64,000 nucleotides of DNA from positions 1-64,000 of the forward strand of contig JAUCGF010000089.1 in NCBI GenBank assembly GCA_030378005.1, in the 5' to 3' direction. This DNA is from Desulfococcaceae bacterium HSG9 (GTDB taxonomy: Bacteria > Desulfobacterota > Desulfobacteria > Desulfobacterales > JAUCGF01). Of this stretch, positions 32,535-41,989 are shown in pieces. The first letter of the stretch is position 1. Every line of letters begins with the position of its first letter. The notes beneath the pieces are model-generated. The model saw only the letters and a list, made by a program, of their open reading frames with translations, was not told the origin of the DNA and did no database searches. Both the position numbers and the translations under genes were made by a program.

Positions 32535-34637
32535 ATGCAAAAAACAACTGAAAAAAAATACCGTTTAGGATGCGATATTGGCGGCACATTCACCGATTTC
32601 GTTTTGGTGAATGATGAAACCGGTCAATTTAATATTCATAAATGCTTGACCACCCCGCAAGACCCTTCTGATGCGGTGGAAGAGGGCATCAGGGCGCTTC
32701 AGGCGCAACAACCCGGATTCACCTCTGAATTGGATGAAATTATCCACGGCACCACGTTGGTGATTAACGCCATTATCGAAAGAAAAGGCGCTGTTACCGG
32801 TTTAATCACCACTAAAGGTTTCAGAGATGTATTGGAATTGGGGCGTGAGCTGCGCTATGATGCCTACAATATCTTTTCGGAATATCCCAAGCCGCTGGTT
32901 CCGCGTTTTTTTCGCAAAGAAATTGATGAACGCATTGCCAGTGATGGGCGTGTGCTGAAACCTGTTGATACTGATGAAGTCAAAGGTGTTTTGGATGAAC
33001 TGCGCGAAATGGGTGCGGAATCATTGGCAATCTGCCTGTTGAATTCTTATGAAAATGCGGACCACGAAAAAGAGATTGAAGCTGTTGTCGCCCAGGCCGC
33101 GCCGGATCTGTTTTTATCGACATCTTATGAGGTGCTTCCCCAGATTCGCGAATATGAAAGAACTTCCACCACGGTCACCAACGCTTATGTCAAGCCGATC
33201 ACCGACCACTATCTGAGTCAGCTTTCAGATCGTCTCAAAGCATTAGGATTTAACGGTTCCCTGTTTATCATGCTCTCTTCGGGAAGTATCACATCCGTGG
33301 AAACCGCGCGCGCTTTTCCGGTGCGCATTATCGAATCCGGCCCCACCGCCGCTGTCATCGCCTCCCAGCATTACGGACAGATGTTTAATATTGAAGATAT
33401 ATTCTGTTTCGACATGGGCGGCACCACTGCCAAATCCTGTCTGATTCAAAAAGGCCAGGCCGGTTTGGTGTCCACATTTGAAGTTGGAAGAGTGCAGCGT
33501 TTTAAAAAAGGCAGCGGCCTGCCAATCCAGGTTCCGGTGGTGGATTTAATGGAAATCGGAGCCGGCGGCGGCAGCATTGCGCGTGTGAATAAAATGGGGT
33601 TGCTTCAGGTCGGCCCCCAGAGTGCCGGCGCTGACCCCGGACCGGCCTGCTATGATCGCGGCGGAGAAAATCCCTGTGTGACAGATGCCGATTTGGTGCT
33701 AGGCTATCTTGATCCGGATTATTTTTTGGGCGGCACCATGCCGCTGTCTAAATCCGCCTCCGAAAACGCAATTGCTTTAAAACTGGCCAAACCACTGGGA
33801 ACGACCATGATTGAAGCGGCATTCGGCATCCATGATCTGATCAACGAAACTATGGCCAGCGCCGCCAAGACCCATATTGCTGAAAAAGGCGGCAACCCCT
33901 CAACAATTACGGTGGCCGCTTTCGGAGGCGCCGGGCCGGTGCATTGTTACGGGCTGGCTAAAAAAATCGGCGCACGCCGTATTTTGGTGCCGCCATTGGC
34001 CGGAGTCGGTTCCGCTCTGGGCTTTTTTACGGCCCCCATCGCCTTTGACCTGGCCCGTAGCCATCGCGTAGCGTTAGACAACGCCGATTTTAAGAACATC
34101 GAAGCCCTTTTTCAAGAACTGGAACAACAAGGCGCAGCTATCCTGAAATCCGCTCAGAAAGATGCTGATATTCGTTACGAACGTACTCTGGATATGCGCT
34201 TTGTGGGGCAGGGTTCGGAGACCGCTTTGGAGATTGACAACAAACCGTTTGAGCAATTTACCAAACAGGAAATCAGAAACCATTTTGATGAAGTTTATAA
34301 ACGCTTGTACGGGCGCACCTATCCTGAAACACCGGTTGAATTTATCACGTTTAAAGTACGCGCTCGTCTTCCGGAACGGCCTTTCCGAATCCCGCCCATG
34401 GGTGCGGCGACAGGCAAGTTGGAAGATGCTTTCAAAGGTGAACGTCAGGCGTTTTCAATTATCAGCAAAACATTTATCCCATTCAAAGTCTATGACCGCA
34501 ACAAATTGTATCCCGGTGTCAAACTGAACGGGCCGGTGATTATTGAAGAACGCGAGTCAACAATTGTGGCGGGTGAGGATGCAACGGTCAGCGTAGATCA
34601 ATATGGATTTGTTTGGATCGAAATAGGTGAAGCGTGA
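32535..34637 (+). CDS. Hydantoinase A / oxoprolinase family protein (acetone-carboxylase beta-like)
   Basis: A 700-aa ATP-dependent enzyme of the HyuA/acetone carboxylase beta family, at full family length. It carries the ASKHA nucleotide-binding blocks: RLGCDIGGTFTDFVLV at the start, HGTTLVINAIIERKGA, FDMGGTTAKSCLI, and GAGGGSIARV followed by GADPGPACYDRGG. Members phosphorylate carbonyl or lactam substrates for hydrolysis or carboxylation. A HyuB or acetone-carboxylase alpha partner normally follows and none is present in this window, so it either works alone or pairs with a distant gene. Association with the CoA-transferase and mutase genes on the same strand, interrupted by the Septu-like pair, suggests a role in the same short- or branched-chain acid pathway. 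Confidence 0.88.
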   Translation: MQKTTEKKYRLGCDIGGTFTDFVLVNDETGQFNIHKCLTTPQDPSDAVEEGIRALQAQQPGFTSELDEIIHGTTLVINAIIERKGAVTGLITTKGFRDVLELGRELRYDAYNIFSEYPKPLVPRFFRKEIDERIASDGRVLKPVDTDEVKGVLDELREMGAESLAICLLNSYENADHEKEIEAVVAQAAPDLFLSTSYEVLPQIREYERTSTTVTNAYVKPITDHYLSQLSDRLKALGFNGSLFIMLSSGSITSVETARAFPVRIIESGPTAAVIASQHYGQMFNIEDIFCFDMGGTTAKSCLIQKGQAGLVSTFEVGRVQRFKKGSGLPIQVPVVDLMEIGAGGGSIARVNKMGLLQVGPQSAGADPGPACYDRGGENPCVTDADLVLGYLDPDYFLGGTMPLSKSASENAIALKLAKPLGTTMIEAAFGIHDLINETMASAAKTHIAEKGGNPSTITVAAFGGAGPVHCYGLAKKIGARRILVPPLAGVGSALGFFTAPIAFDLARSHRVALDNADFKNIEALFQELEQQGAAILKSAQKDADIRYERTLDMRFVGQGSETALEIDNKPFEQFTKQEIRNHFDEVYKRLYGRTYPETPVEFITFKVRARLPERPFRIPPMGAATGKLEDAFKGERQAFSIISKTFIPFKVYDRNKLYPGVKLNGPVIIEERESTIVAGEDATVSVDQYGFVWIEIGEA

Positions 34638-34709
34638 AACATGATGCGTGAAATTGTGAATTCACGCATCACGTCACACACTTCGCGTTTCATGCTTCAT
34701 GTTTCGCGC
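34631..34709. repeat. Palindrome at the end of the hydantoinase gene
   Basis: An inner perfect 10-bp stem (GATGCGTGAA 34643-34652 / TTCACGCATC 34661-34670) lies within a wider imperfect inverted repeat (GCGTGAAACATGA near 34632-34644 against TCATGTTTCGCGC at 34697-34709). It begins at the stop codon and may help end the transcript. No T-run follows. Confidence 0.6.
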
Positions 34710-34862
34710 ATAACTTTTTATTTTAACGAAACGCATACCTCTGAAATCAAACTGGCTCCCTATTTGGCAAAAATGATGCGAAGATTGTTTCCATTGAAAG
34801 AAGAACAAAATGATTCTGATAATAATGTTGAAAATGGAATAAGGATAGCGATTTATCAATAA

Positions 34863-34935
34863 GGGGATTCCCAATAAGTAAACTACCCATTTTAGCCGTG
34901 ATGTAGGGTGGGTATATTATTTTTTGGGAAATCCC
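34863..34935. mobile_element. MITE-like element, short copy (73 bp)
   Basis: Terminal inverted repeats GGGGATTCCCAA (34863-34874) and TTGGGAAATCCC (34924-34935) are flanked by TAA on both sides, as in the 147-bp copy at 23952-24098. The outer sequence is nearly identical to that copy (CCCAATAAGTAAACTACCCA, GTAGGGTGGGTATATTA), but the internal 74-bp hairpin is missing. The hairpin has therefore been deleted here or inserted in the other copy. Confidence 0.75.
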
Positions 34936-35595
34936 TAAAAGCAGTGCAACTTATCAGTTAATCGAACAATTATTATTATCATAATTCAGTTGCAAAATAG
35001 CATAACGGCCATTGCATCAGGGCTATGACCATGCCGATTCTATGAAAATCATTTTCATACAATCCGCATGACTAAAATCCTTTCTAAAAAAAATCCTTGT
35101 AGATACCGGTTTTAACCACGGCCATTGTTTTAAACCAATTTTTCCGTTGTAACGATAGGGTTTATCTCCTAAATGGTGGGCAACGGCCAATTCATTTAAC
35201 AGCATTTATATTTTGCCGTCTTGTTCAGCAATAAATATCAATTGAATCATGCGGTTGCCCACCCTACGTTCTGAAAAATCCGTGTAATCCGCGTAATCTG
35301 TGTGAATCAGCGGTTCTGACAATATGCACCTCGCAAACGGCAGGCAACAACCGATTCATTTGACAGCATTGGTGTATTGCCGTCCCCTACCCACAAGGAT
35401 TTTATTTAAGCAAGGATTATGTTGCCTATTTTAACTTATGCAATCACAATAAATTCTTTAAAAATCCTTGCTTATCTGAAATCCTTGTAGTTCACTCATC
35501 CGTCTTGTCAGACAATAAACATCAATTGAATCAAGATGTTGCCAGCCTTTGCGCTGCAAAATTATTTTATTATTTCTTGAGATTTAATGTCAGAC
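34936..35595. other. Gene-free spacer of degenerate repeats
   Basis: About 660 bp with no believable gene. It contains diverged copies of a unit with CAATTCATTTAACAGCATT / CGATTCATTTGACAGCATT and ATCAATTGAATCA, CCACCCTACG near 35260, and several AAATCCTTG(T)AG words. It looks like a graveyard of the same palindromic repeat families found elsewhere in the window. Confidence 0.55.
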
Positions 35596-35628
35596 AAGGA
35601 GTGCTGTACTTACAGTTTAGCACTCCTT
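35596..35628. terminator. Hairpin with T-run, probable terminator or repeat
   Basis: AAGGAGTGCT (35596-35605) pairs perfectly with AGCACTCCTT (35619-35628). On the + strand it is followed by TTTT, as in an intrinsic terminator. It lies 14 bp beyond the stop of the minus-strand STN gene, where it could also block convergent transcription. The stem belongs to the GGAGTGC...GCACTCC family seen near 1880 and 16440. Confidence 0.55.
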
Positions 35629-35641
35629 TTTATTGATCGTT

Positions 35642-36961
35642 CTATTCAAGGCCATACAAATATTTTGATAAGCACATTTCAATCTGTATATCATCAAGCA
35701 AAGCGATTTCAGGCTCTGTCTCGTTTTCAAGATTTTCGGTTTCTGTAATAACCTGTTGCTCATCGGATGACACCAATTCTTCTGAATTGCCGGAGGGATT
35801 ATCCTCAGTCAAAAAATTGGATGAAGTTTCTGTGTTTGGAAGTGCTACGGCGCCGTAGGTTTGAGCATCCGGGGCAGCGGAGCCGGTTGTTGTTTCATCA
35901 GTTCCTGAAGAATCAGAGGCGGACGTAGCGGACGTAGATGAACCGGAGATGTTGGAATTCGCATTGGAAACATAAGAAGATGAACCGGAGGTGTTTGAAT
36001 TCGCATTGGAAACATAAGAAGATGAACCGGAGGTGTTTGAACTTGAATTGGAAACATAAGAAGATGAACCGGAGGTGTTTGAATTCGAATTGGAAACATA
36101 AGAAGATGAACCGGAGGTGTTTGAATTCGAATTGGAAACATAAGAAGATGAACCGGAGGTGTTTGAATTCGCGTTGGAAACATAAGAAGACGAACCGGAG
36201 TTGTTTGAATTCGCATTGGAAACATAAGAAGATGAACCGGAGTTGTTTGAATTTGAATTGGAAACATAAGGAGACGAACCGGAATTGTTTGAAGTAGATT
36301 TGGAAACATAAGAAGATGAACTGGATGAGTAAGAAGTCGAACTGGAAGGGTATGAAACCTCAGCAGACCTATCAGTTGCCGGTGAATCGGATACAACTGG
36401 AGCGTTACTCGGGCTGACCGCTGATGGCTGATAATATCCGGCTTTTGAACGCATCGGACGTCGCTTTCTTTTACCAATCGACGCGGCCTTGCTTCTCACA
36501 GGAGCTTTGAAATTGGCAGTTGACGAACCGTTGCCGGGGACAATCCGGGCAGGTGAACGCATCATTGAAGACGATGCGCCATGACGGAACGTCCGTCCGG
36601 TTTCCTGCGCTGTCTGAAAAATCCATATTCGAACATGGTTCAGCCGTTCATTTTTATACGACCAAATCATAGCGCAATTGTCATATCGAAAAATATCTGT
36701 AATGATTCGTTCCAGCGGTTTGTCAACATAAAATTGGGATATGGCTCTGCTGCTTAACTCGCCTTCCACGATGTCTTCATCAATTGAAAAATTAACGCCG
36801 GCCTGCTTTCTGATATTTAAAAGGGCGTCTTTCATTGATATATTTTCAAAAGTGAATGACCATAGTTGGGACGGATGTTTTGAAGCGCGAATATCAGCAC
36901 TCAGGCTCAATACCAGTAAAATTGCGGTACTAATAATCATACTTTGTATTTTTAGCATCAT
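35642..36961 (-). CDS. Exported STN-domain protein with nine 14-residue Ser/Asn repeats
   Basis: A 439-aa exported protein. ATG 36961 is taken as start because the GTGAGG just before it serves as ribosome binding site (a GTG 9 nt earlier is in frame but is part of that site). A signal peptide (about residues 1-25) is followed by a secretin/TonB short N-terminal-like domain (about 30-115): LWSFTFENISMKDALLNI, then VDKPLERIITDIF. A basic linker leads into nine perfect-length copies of SSYVSNANSNTSGS-like units, then an acidic tail of about 90 residues. Secretin N0/STN domains bind periplasmic partners or peptidoglycan-linked proteins. The repeats look like a flexible, expandable stalk. No secretin pore domain is present. 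Confidence 0.7.
   Translation of the reverse strand: MMLKIQSMIISTAILLVLSLSADIRASKHPSQLWSFTFENISMKDALLNIRKQAGVNFSIDEDIVEGELSSRAISQFYVDKPLERIITDIFRYDNCAMIWSYKNERLNHVRIWIFQTAQETGRTFRHGASSSMMRSPARIVPGNGSSTANFKAPVRSKAASIGKRKRRPMRSKAGYYQPSAVSPSNAPVVSDSPATDRSAEVSYPSSSTSYSSSSSSYVSKSTSNNSGSSPYVSNSNSNNSGSSSYVSNANSNNSGSSSYVSNANSNTSGSSSYVSNSNSNTSGSSSYVSNSNSNTSGSSSYVSNSSSNTSGSSSYVSNANSNTSGSSSYVSNANSNISGSSTSATSASDSSGTDETTTGSAAPDAQTYGAVALPNTETSSNFLTEDNPSGNSEELVSSDEQQVITETENLENETEPEIALLDDIQIEMCLSKYLYGLE
35939..36316. repeat. 42-bp minisatellite, nine copies, coding
   Basis: Exactly 378 bp, nine tandem 42-bp units encoding 14 residues each (SSYVSNxNSNxSGS). Units differ mainly at a few positions (A/S, N/T), and neighbouring units are often identical at DNA level, indicating recent expansion and homogenisation. 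Two other frames across the array are also open only because the unit lacks stops. Confidence 0.9.
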
Positions 36962-37183
36962 ATTCCTCACTAAGATTTCTGATTGTCAGACATCAGTTTA
37001 CACTTTTCTATACTTTTAGCCTTACGTTATTGTCTGAATCAGAATTTACCAGATTTCAGAATAGTCAGAATCCTGTTCATTCTTTAATTTTGCAAATTCT
37101 GATTCAGACATTTTACAAATTCTACAAGATATATGTCTAATTACTTGATTGATTGTTATTAAAAATTGTATCAATCTTTTTTA

Positions 37184-38926
37184 TTATGGACACGAACCAG
37201 GTTCCCCACTTACTCTTTGATCCGTGCAGACTTCAGAATAAGTGAACGAATAAGAAGGCCCATTTAGCAAATTCAGGAGTTTATCTAAATACGATTCCAC
37301 ATTGTTCATGTTAGGCTCATAATTTAGCGAAAGCCAAGAATTTCCATAAATCTCCTTGTCAAGAAATTCAAAGTGATAATGACCGTAAGACGCACCATTT
37401 TCAAATGTCTTCAATAAAAAACATTTAGTACGTTTTAATCGCCTCGGAAAATCTTCACAAGAATTATTATCTTTACCAAAAGTTTGAGTCATGTCACCAT
37501 CATTACTGATAATAACAGGTAGGGGATCTGAATTGTAGTCACCCGAATCACGAGGGTCTTTGACATGATATGCTATCACATCTACATTATGAATAGCCCA
37601 TGTTTTTAATTTTACATCCTCTTCAACATTTACAGCAATAATTTTGCTTCCACTGTGACCCGCCAGTTTAGATTTTAAATGCTTTACAACCTTTTCATGA
37701 AAAGAATACTTGCCATCTTTTTCATAACCATGTGAAGTCGGTTCATTCATCACCTCATAAATCACATTTCCAAAATCTCCGAGTCGATTAACAACTTCAG
37801 AAATCAATCGTTCATGAATATTCCATATAGAAGACGTAGTATCAAAAAATTCATCTGGGTGTGAAATATATCCATTATTATTGTTGGCTTGGTTATAAGG
37901 ACAATACTTCCAACGATTATCCTTTTTCTTATCAAGAGCGACAGCATCAAACAGTGTCACCATTACAATAATATCTCTGTCAGCCGCATACTCAACAAAC
38001 CCTTTAAGACGATTATAGAAAATGGAATTTGGTTTAGTGAGATCATATTTGCCGCTCCCATTTTCTACAAAAGGTGTCAAACTATTAGTCCAATGATAAT
38101 TCACCCATATACGAACAAAGTTAATTCCCTTTGAGTCAAGTCTGTCAAGAAAAGGCTTGAATTTAAACTCCTTCTCAGCAACAAGCCCATAAGCCCCATA
38201 ACCAACCAGTCGTATCGGTTTGTCATCATAGATTAAAATACTGCCATTTCGTTCCAGTTTCTTTTTCACATCCGGAAGAACATCAATTAGTACTTCTATC
38301 GGCGGCTCACAAGAATCAACCACAACCGTCATATCATCCGGTTTCATCCATCCCGGAACATTGCTGAATTCAACTGTCTGAGTGCTGCCAAAGGCAACCA
38401 ACACGGTGTCCCCGCTGTTTTTCCATTCGCCGACAGCCGAACCCGTATGCAGACGCCATTTTACACTGGCATCAATCGCGGCTTGCGGCATGATGATAAC
38501 TTTAAGCGCGCCTTGTTTTTTATACTTGCCTTTAACGGTTTTAAGTTGATTGACAATGAGTGTTACCGGCGTATCTCCGGTATGCTTCCAACAGTCTAAA
38601 TCTTTGAATGTAACCGTGTAGTTATCCACCGGCAAATTGAGAATTTTGCCGCTTTTATGCCATGTCGCACCGTCGTCTATGCTCCAATGGGCATCTTTTT
38701 CAAGCTTATCAAGCTCTTTAATCGCTTCCTGCGGCGTGATGGTCACTTGAAGCTGACCCATCGGATCTTCAGTATATTCACCTGTTTTTTCAATTAAATC
38801 ACCTGAAACTGTTACAGGAATATCAGCCGGTTTAAACCAATCTGGAATATCTTTGAACGTAATGGTATAGTCACAGCCAGGTAAATCAAGTGTTTCTCCG
38901 CTGTCATGCCATCGTCTATGCTCCAC
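37184..38926 (-). pseudogene. Secreted glycosidase-like gene, 3' part: beta-domains and GH5-like barrel
   Basis: The last and largest intact stretch (580 codons) of a broken gene transcribed from 41166. It contains two or three copies of a beta-rich repeat domain of about 85 residues (e.g. WSIDDGATWHKSG, NYTVTFKDLDCWK), then a (beta/alpha)8-like catalytic domain: IRLVGYGAYGLVAEKEFKFK, FVRIWVNYHW, and YEVMNEPTSHG, whose Glu fits the acid/base of GH5-type clan A glycosidases. The frame begins inside a repeat domain and has no credible start of its own. The reading frame of the preceding fragment overlaps it, so a small deletion near 38910 joins them. Substrate unknown, probably a polysaccharide. 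Confidence 0.65.
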
Positions 38927-39501
38927 TGAGCACCGGTGTCAACCGCTTCTTGTGGAATAATTGTCACTTTCAAGGAGCCCGGTTCCATAAGTTCCATCAC
39001 TTCATTTACGATGACTTCTTCATCGCAAACTACCGTAACCGGTTTGCTTTCAGATTTTTCCCAACAATTCAGGGTTTTGAAGGTAACGGTATATTCGCCC
39101 GGAATCAATTCTATGGTTTCACCGCTGTCATGCCATGGTTCACCGTTGTCAACACTCCATTTGGCGCCGTCAGTAACCGCCTCCGTAGGTTTGATATTGA
39201 CAGTTAATTCGCCATAGCATATCGCTTCATATTCACCACTTAATGCAATTGCTCCGCAGTAACTTGAAATCGTCAAATCGTCAATATCTTCAGGTTTGTT
39301 CCATCCGTCAACTTCACTGAAACTGATGGTGTGTCCACCAAGGGGTACATTATATAATACGGCGCCGCCTTCTTGCCATGGCCCGTTATCAAGCCGCCAT
39401 CTTCCTTCAGGCGGTGTAATATCAACTTGTACATTAGTAAACGATTGCGGGTAGCCAAACACCAACAGATGGTCAATGTCATAATTGACAAGTTGTGGCA
39501 A
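38812..39501 (-). pseudogene. Secreted glycosidase-like gene, middle part: tandem beta-domains
   Basis: A 229-codon open stretch of the same broken gene, made of two to three copies of a domain of about 85 residues with the pattern W-R/S-x-D-N/D-G-x-W-x-x-G ... Y/H-T-I/V-x-F ... W-x-K-P/S ... V. Examples are WRLDNGPWQEGGAVL, WSVDNGEPWHDSGETI and QWSIDDG at the break. Compared with intact copies, the last one lacks the residues between WSIDDG and WHDSGE, consistent with a deletion of about 10 bp that shifts frame near 38910. The apparent start (TTG at 39501) is not real: the frame stays open further upstream as YQALNNNYYSSG. Confidence 0.6.
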
Positions 39502-39523
39502 ACCGCTACTGTAATAATTGTTA

Positions 39524-40759
39524 TTAAGGGCTTGGTAGAACAGATGAAACGCCGTATATGCGTTTGAGTTGTTTGGGATCTTGATTAGGGTAGAAATCCA
39601 GCGCCTGTCCCCCTACTCCTTTGGTTATTGCGCCTGAAGATGCTACACGGCCAGGTTGGTTTGGAAAAAAATCTTCAAAGCGATTTTGAGCCGGAAATGT
39701 GGGTGGCAGGCTTGGGTCCGGGTTACATTCCGACCAGGCTAACATCGGGGTTGACTTATAGTCAGGATGGCCCAAAGAGTGTTGCGAATCGCTTTTGGTG
39801 CTATAAATGAAATAGCGATTGTACATCGGACTCCATGCGATATCATTGCCATATCCGCTTTCTAATTTCTGACGTTCAGCATTTAAATAGGCACCAGCAT
39901 TTTCAATGTCCGTAGTTGGAATGCGAATGCGCCAGCGGCTGGCAGGTTTTCTGCAGTTCGCCCAAGAGTTCATCGAATTGTCATGGAAGTAAAGTTCCAG
40001 ATGGCCGTCCCGAACCGTTGCGCTTGGCCATAAAGCGCCTCCGTCAGTCAACATTGTTCTGACTTTACCATCCTGAGATTTGCAGCAATTCGAATTTATA
40101 TTAAAATAATTGGTGTCTTGATATTGAGGCGTGATGATGGAACCGCCGCTGTCCGCGCCTGCAAACCGGGTCCAGTGGATGCCGTCGTCAGACGTTGCCA
40201 TCAGAATTTTATACTGCAAACTGCCTTCCATACCGCCTGTGTTCGGTTGTGAATCGATGTATCCGAGAGGGTTTTGTCTTGGGAAACCGACTTGAGCACC
40301 ATGTCCTTCGCAATCTCCTCGATCAGTAACAAAAGTATCCATATTATCGTCAAAACACTGATATAACTCTTTTCGTCCCGGCCCCGGATTATCATACAAC
40401 CAGAAAACCGGTGCATTCCAATTCAACGATATCAACCCGTCATGTGGCAAAAAATTCCAGTAATCTATAGGAACCTTTGAAAGAAAACGGTTAGCTTTTC
40501 TACTACCATTGGGTAAAGGGTGATTAATTTGACCGGAATAAATTGGGTGCGTGCCACTCTTTTCCGCGCCGGGCGCAAAGCCCAGTGTTTTTTTATATCC
40601 ATTGCGATAGCGAGTATGCCAATCCGAAGGCACCATATAATCGCTGGTTGTCCATGTGTCGATATAGCCGCTGCTATAGCCGCTATAACGATTGATCACC
40701 CTGGCTGAATTGGCAATACCGGAATAAAACATATAGTATTTGCCGTTGACCTTGATCAC
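39524..40759 (-). pseudogene. Secreted glycosidase-like gene, beta-propeller part
   Basis: A 411-codon stretch continuing the N-terminal fragment after a frameshift. It contains KVNGKYYMFYSGIA, HDGLISLNWNAPVFW, TSDDGIHWTRFAG, AWSPMYNRYFIYSTKS and other short strands with W/Y-rich Asp-box-like turns. These are typical of five-bladed beta-propeller glycosidases (GH32/GH43/GH130-like in general form), but I cannot assign a family. At its 3' end the frame closes at 39524 while an alternative frame reads on (AFHLFYQALNNNYYSSGLPQ) into the next fragment, marking a second frameshift near 39540-39560. Confidence 0.6.
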
Positions 40760-41166
40760 TGACGGATGGGCAATAACGTGATGCGGGGTTCTGAGCCGAA
40801 CAAAGGGTCAAAAACGACTTTCGGCTCACTCCATTGAAAGCCGTATTCACTGGAACTGAAATAGATGCGGTTTTCCGAGTTAAACAGCTCATCAACTGGA
40901 GAAGGCCAATCCTTTTGGCCCTGCCACCACATTTTAAAACGTTGATTATCAGGCGCATTGGGTTCGTAGATAACCGTGGGTTCCAAATCATATAGATTAG
41001 ATCGAACTATTTCAGTGCCAAGCCATTGACCATCAGCCAGCCAAAAAGGCGAATTGGCAGGCCGATTGATCGGCTCGGCTGACACGGTTGGTGCTGACAC
41101 CAGGCAAAGCATCACTAAAACAGCGATGAATAATAATTTTACATTCAGACCATATTTTGTGCGCAT
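40756..41166 (-). pseudogene. Secreted glycosidase-like gene, 5' end with signal peptide
   Basis: This fragment carries the true start: ATG 41166 with GGAGG 6-7 nt upstream, then a signal peptide of about 30 residues ending SAPTVSA. The mature part (FWLADGQWLGTEIVRS, FKMWWQGQKDWPSP, YFSSSEYGFQWSEPKVV) is the first part of the beta-propeller. The frame fails after FGSEP at a CCCC run near 40793-40796. The alternative frame continues HHVIAHPSVIKVNGKYYM, so loss of one base (or a sequencing error) explains the break. The whole original gene would span about 37184-41166, roughly 1320 codons. Confidence 0.65.
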
Positions 41167-41412
41167 ATTTTCCTCCATATTCTTAAAAAATGATTATAAT
41201 TTAAAATTCTTCAGTTGAAATTTTTGCAAACCGGCATAACCGGAACAACGGATGGCATCAGCTTCTGTCTTTGCCGGCGATGCCGTTTTGCGTGATGAAC
41301 TGAAAAAAACACATATACCGAAAGGCGCATTTACAGGCGGCGGTTGCCTGACGATATATGTTTTTCTCTTAAATATTGATACATAGGCATCAATTTTGAT
41401 TCTCAGGCTGAT

Positions 41413-41989
41413 TTAAGCTGAAATACGTCTTTTCCTGAAAAACGCCAAACCGGTCATGCCCACACCTAAAAGCAGCCATGTGGACGGTTCAGGTACGGCT
41501 GAATTACTCATACTGACATCCAGATTATAACGTACATGACCGCTTCCGATATCATTCCACCCGCTGATAATGCCGTTAGCATCAAACAGGGGGGGGATTG
41601 TCAAACGTTGTTACGCCGACAAAATACACCCCGTCTTGCTTCACGAAAAAATCGTCTATCAGGGATTGAAAATTGTTGTCCGCAGCATCATCATTTTCAG
41701 CAAGCAACGCACCCCATTCATCAAAAAGGAATAGCTGGGTGTCGTCATCTTCATTTTCGCTGCCCGGTAAAATGGCGGTCACATCAATGTTCAATGTGAG
41801 CAAATCACCGGCAAAGGCTTCAAACCCGAAAATATTGTGTCCGTTGCTGACTTCCCCGGAAACGACAGCGTTACCATCTGTGATTTCAATTTCGGTATAA
41901 GATTGCAACGCCACCGGAAGCGCGCCGGCAGTTACACCGGTGGCTAAAACAAACGCGATTGCCAATAAAACAGATAATTTGTTTTTCAT
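41413..41989 (-). CDS. PEP-CTERM exported protein interrupted at a C8 tract
   Basis: Two overlapping frames (41582-41989 and 41413-41604) together form one protein of about 190 aa. It has a signal peptide (about residues 1-22), a pre-peptidase C-terminal-like beta domain (GFEAFAGDLLTLNID, DTQLFLFDEWGALLAEND, DGVYFVGVTTFDN), and a textbook PEP-CTERM sorting tail: VPEPSTWLLLGVGM..., then RKRR. The frames meet at a run of eight C on the coding strand (G8 at 41589-41596). With eight C the product ends FDNPPPV and loses its sorting signal. With seven C it reads through FDNPPLFDANG to the tail. This may be slipped-strand phase variation or a homopolymer error. A riboswitch candidate lies upstream. 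Confidence 0.75.

Noticed and set aside
34641-34862. 73-codon + strand frame after the hydantoinase gene
   Set aside because: Its first third is a palindromic repeat, and no family or ribosome binding site is visible.
35845-36477. Additional open frames on both strands across the 42-bp repeats
   Set aside because: By-products of a 42-bp unit without stop codons. Only one frame has a signal peptide and an STN domain.
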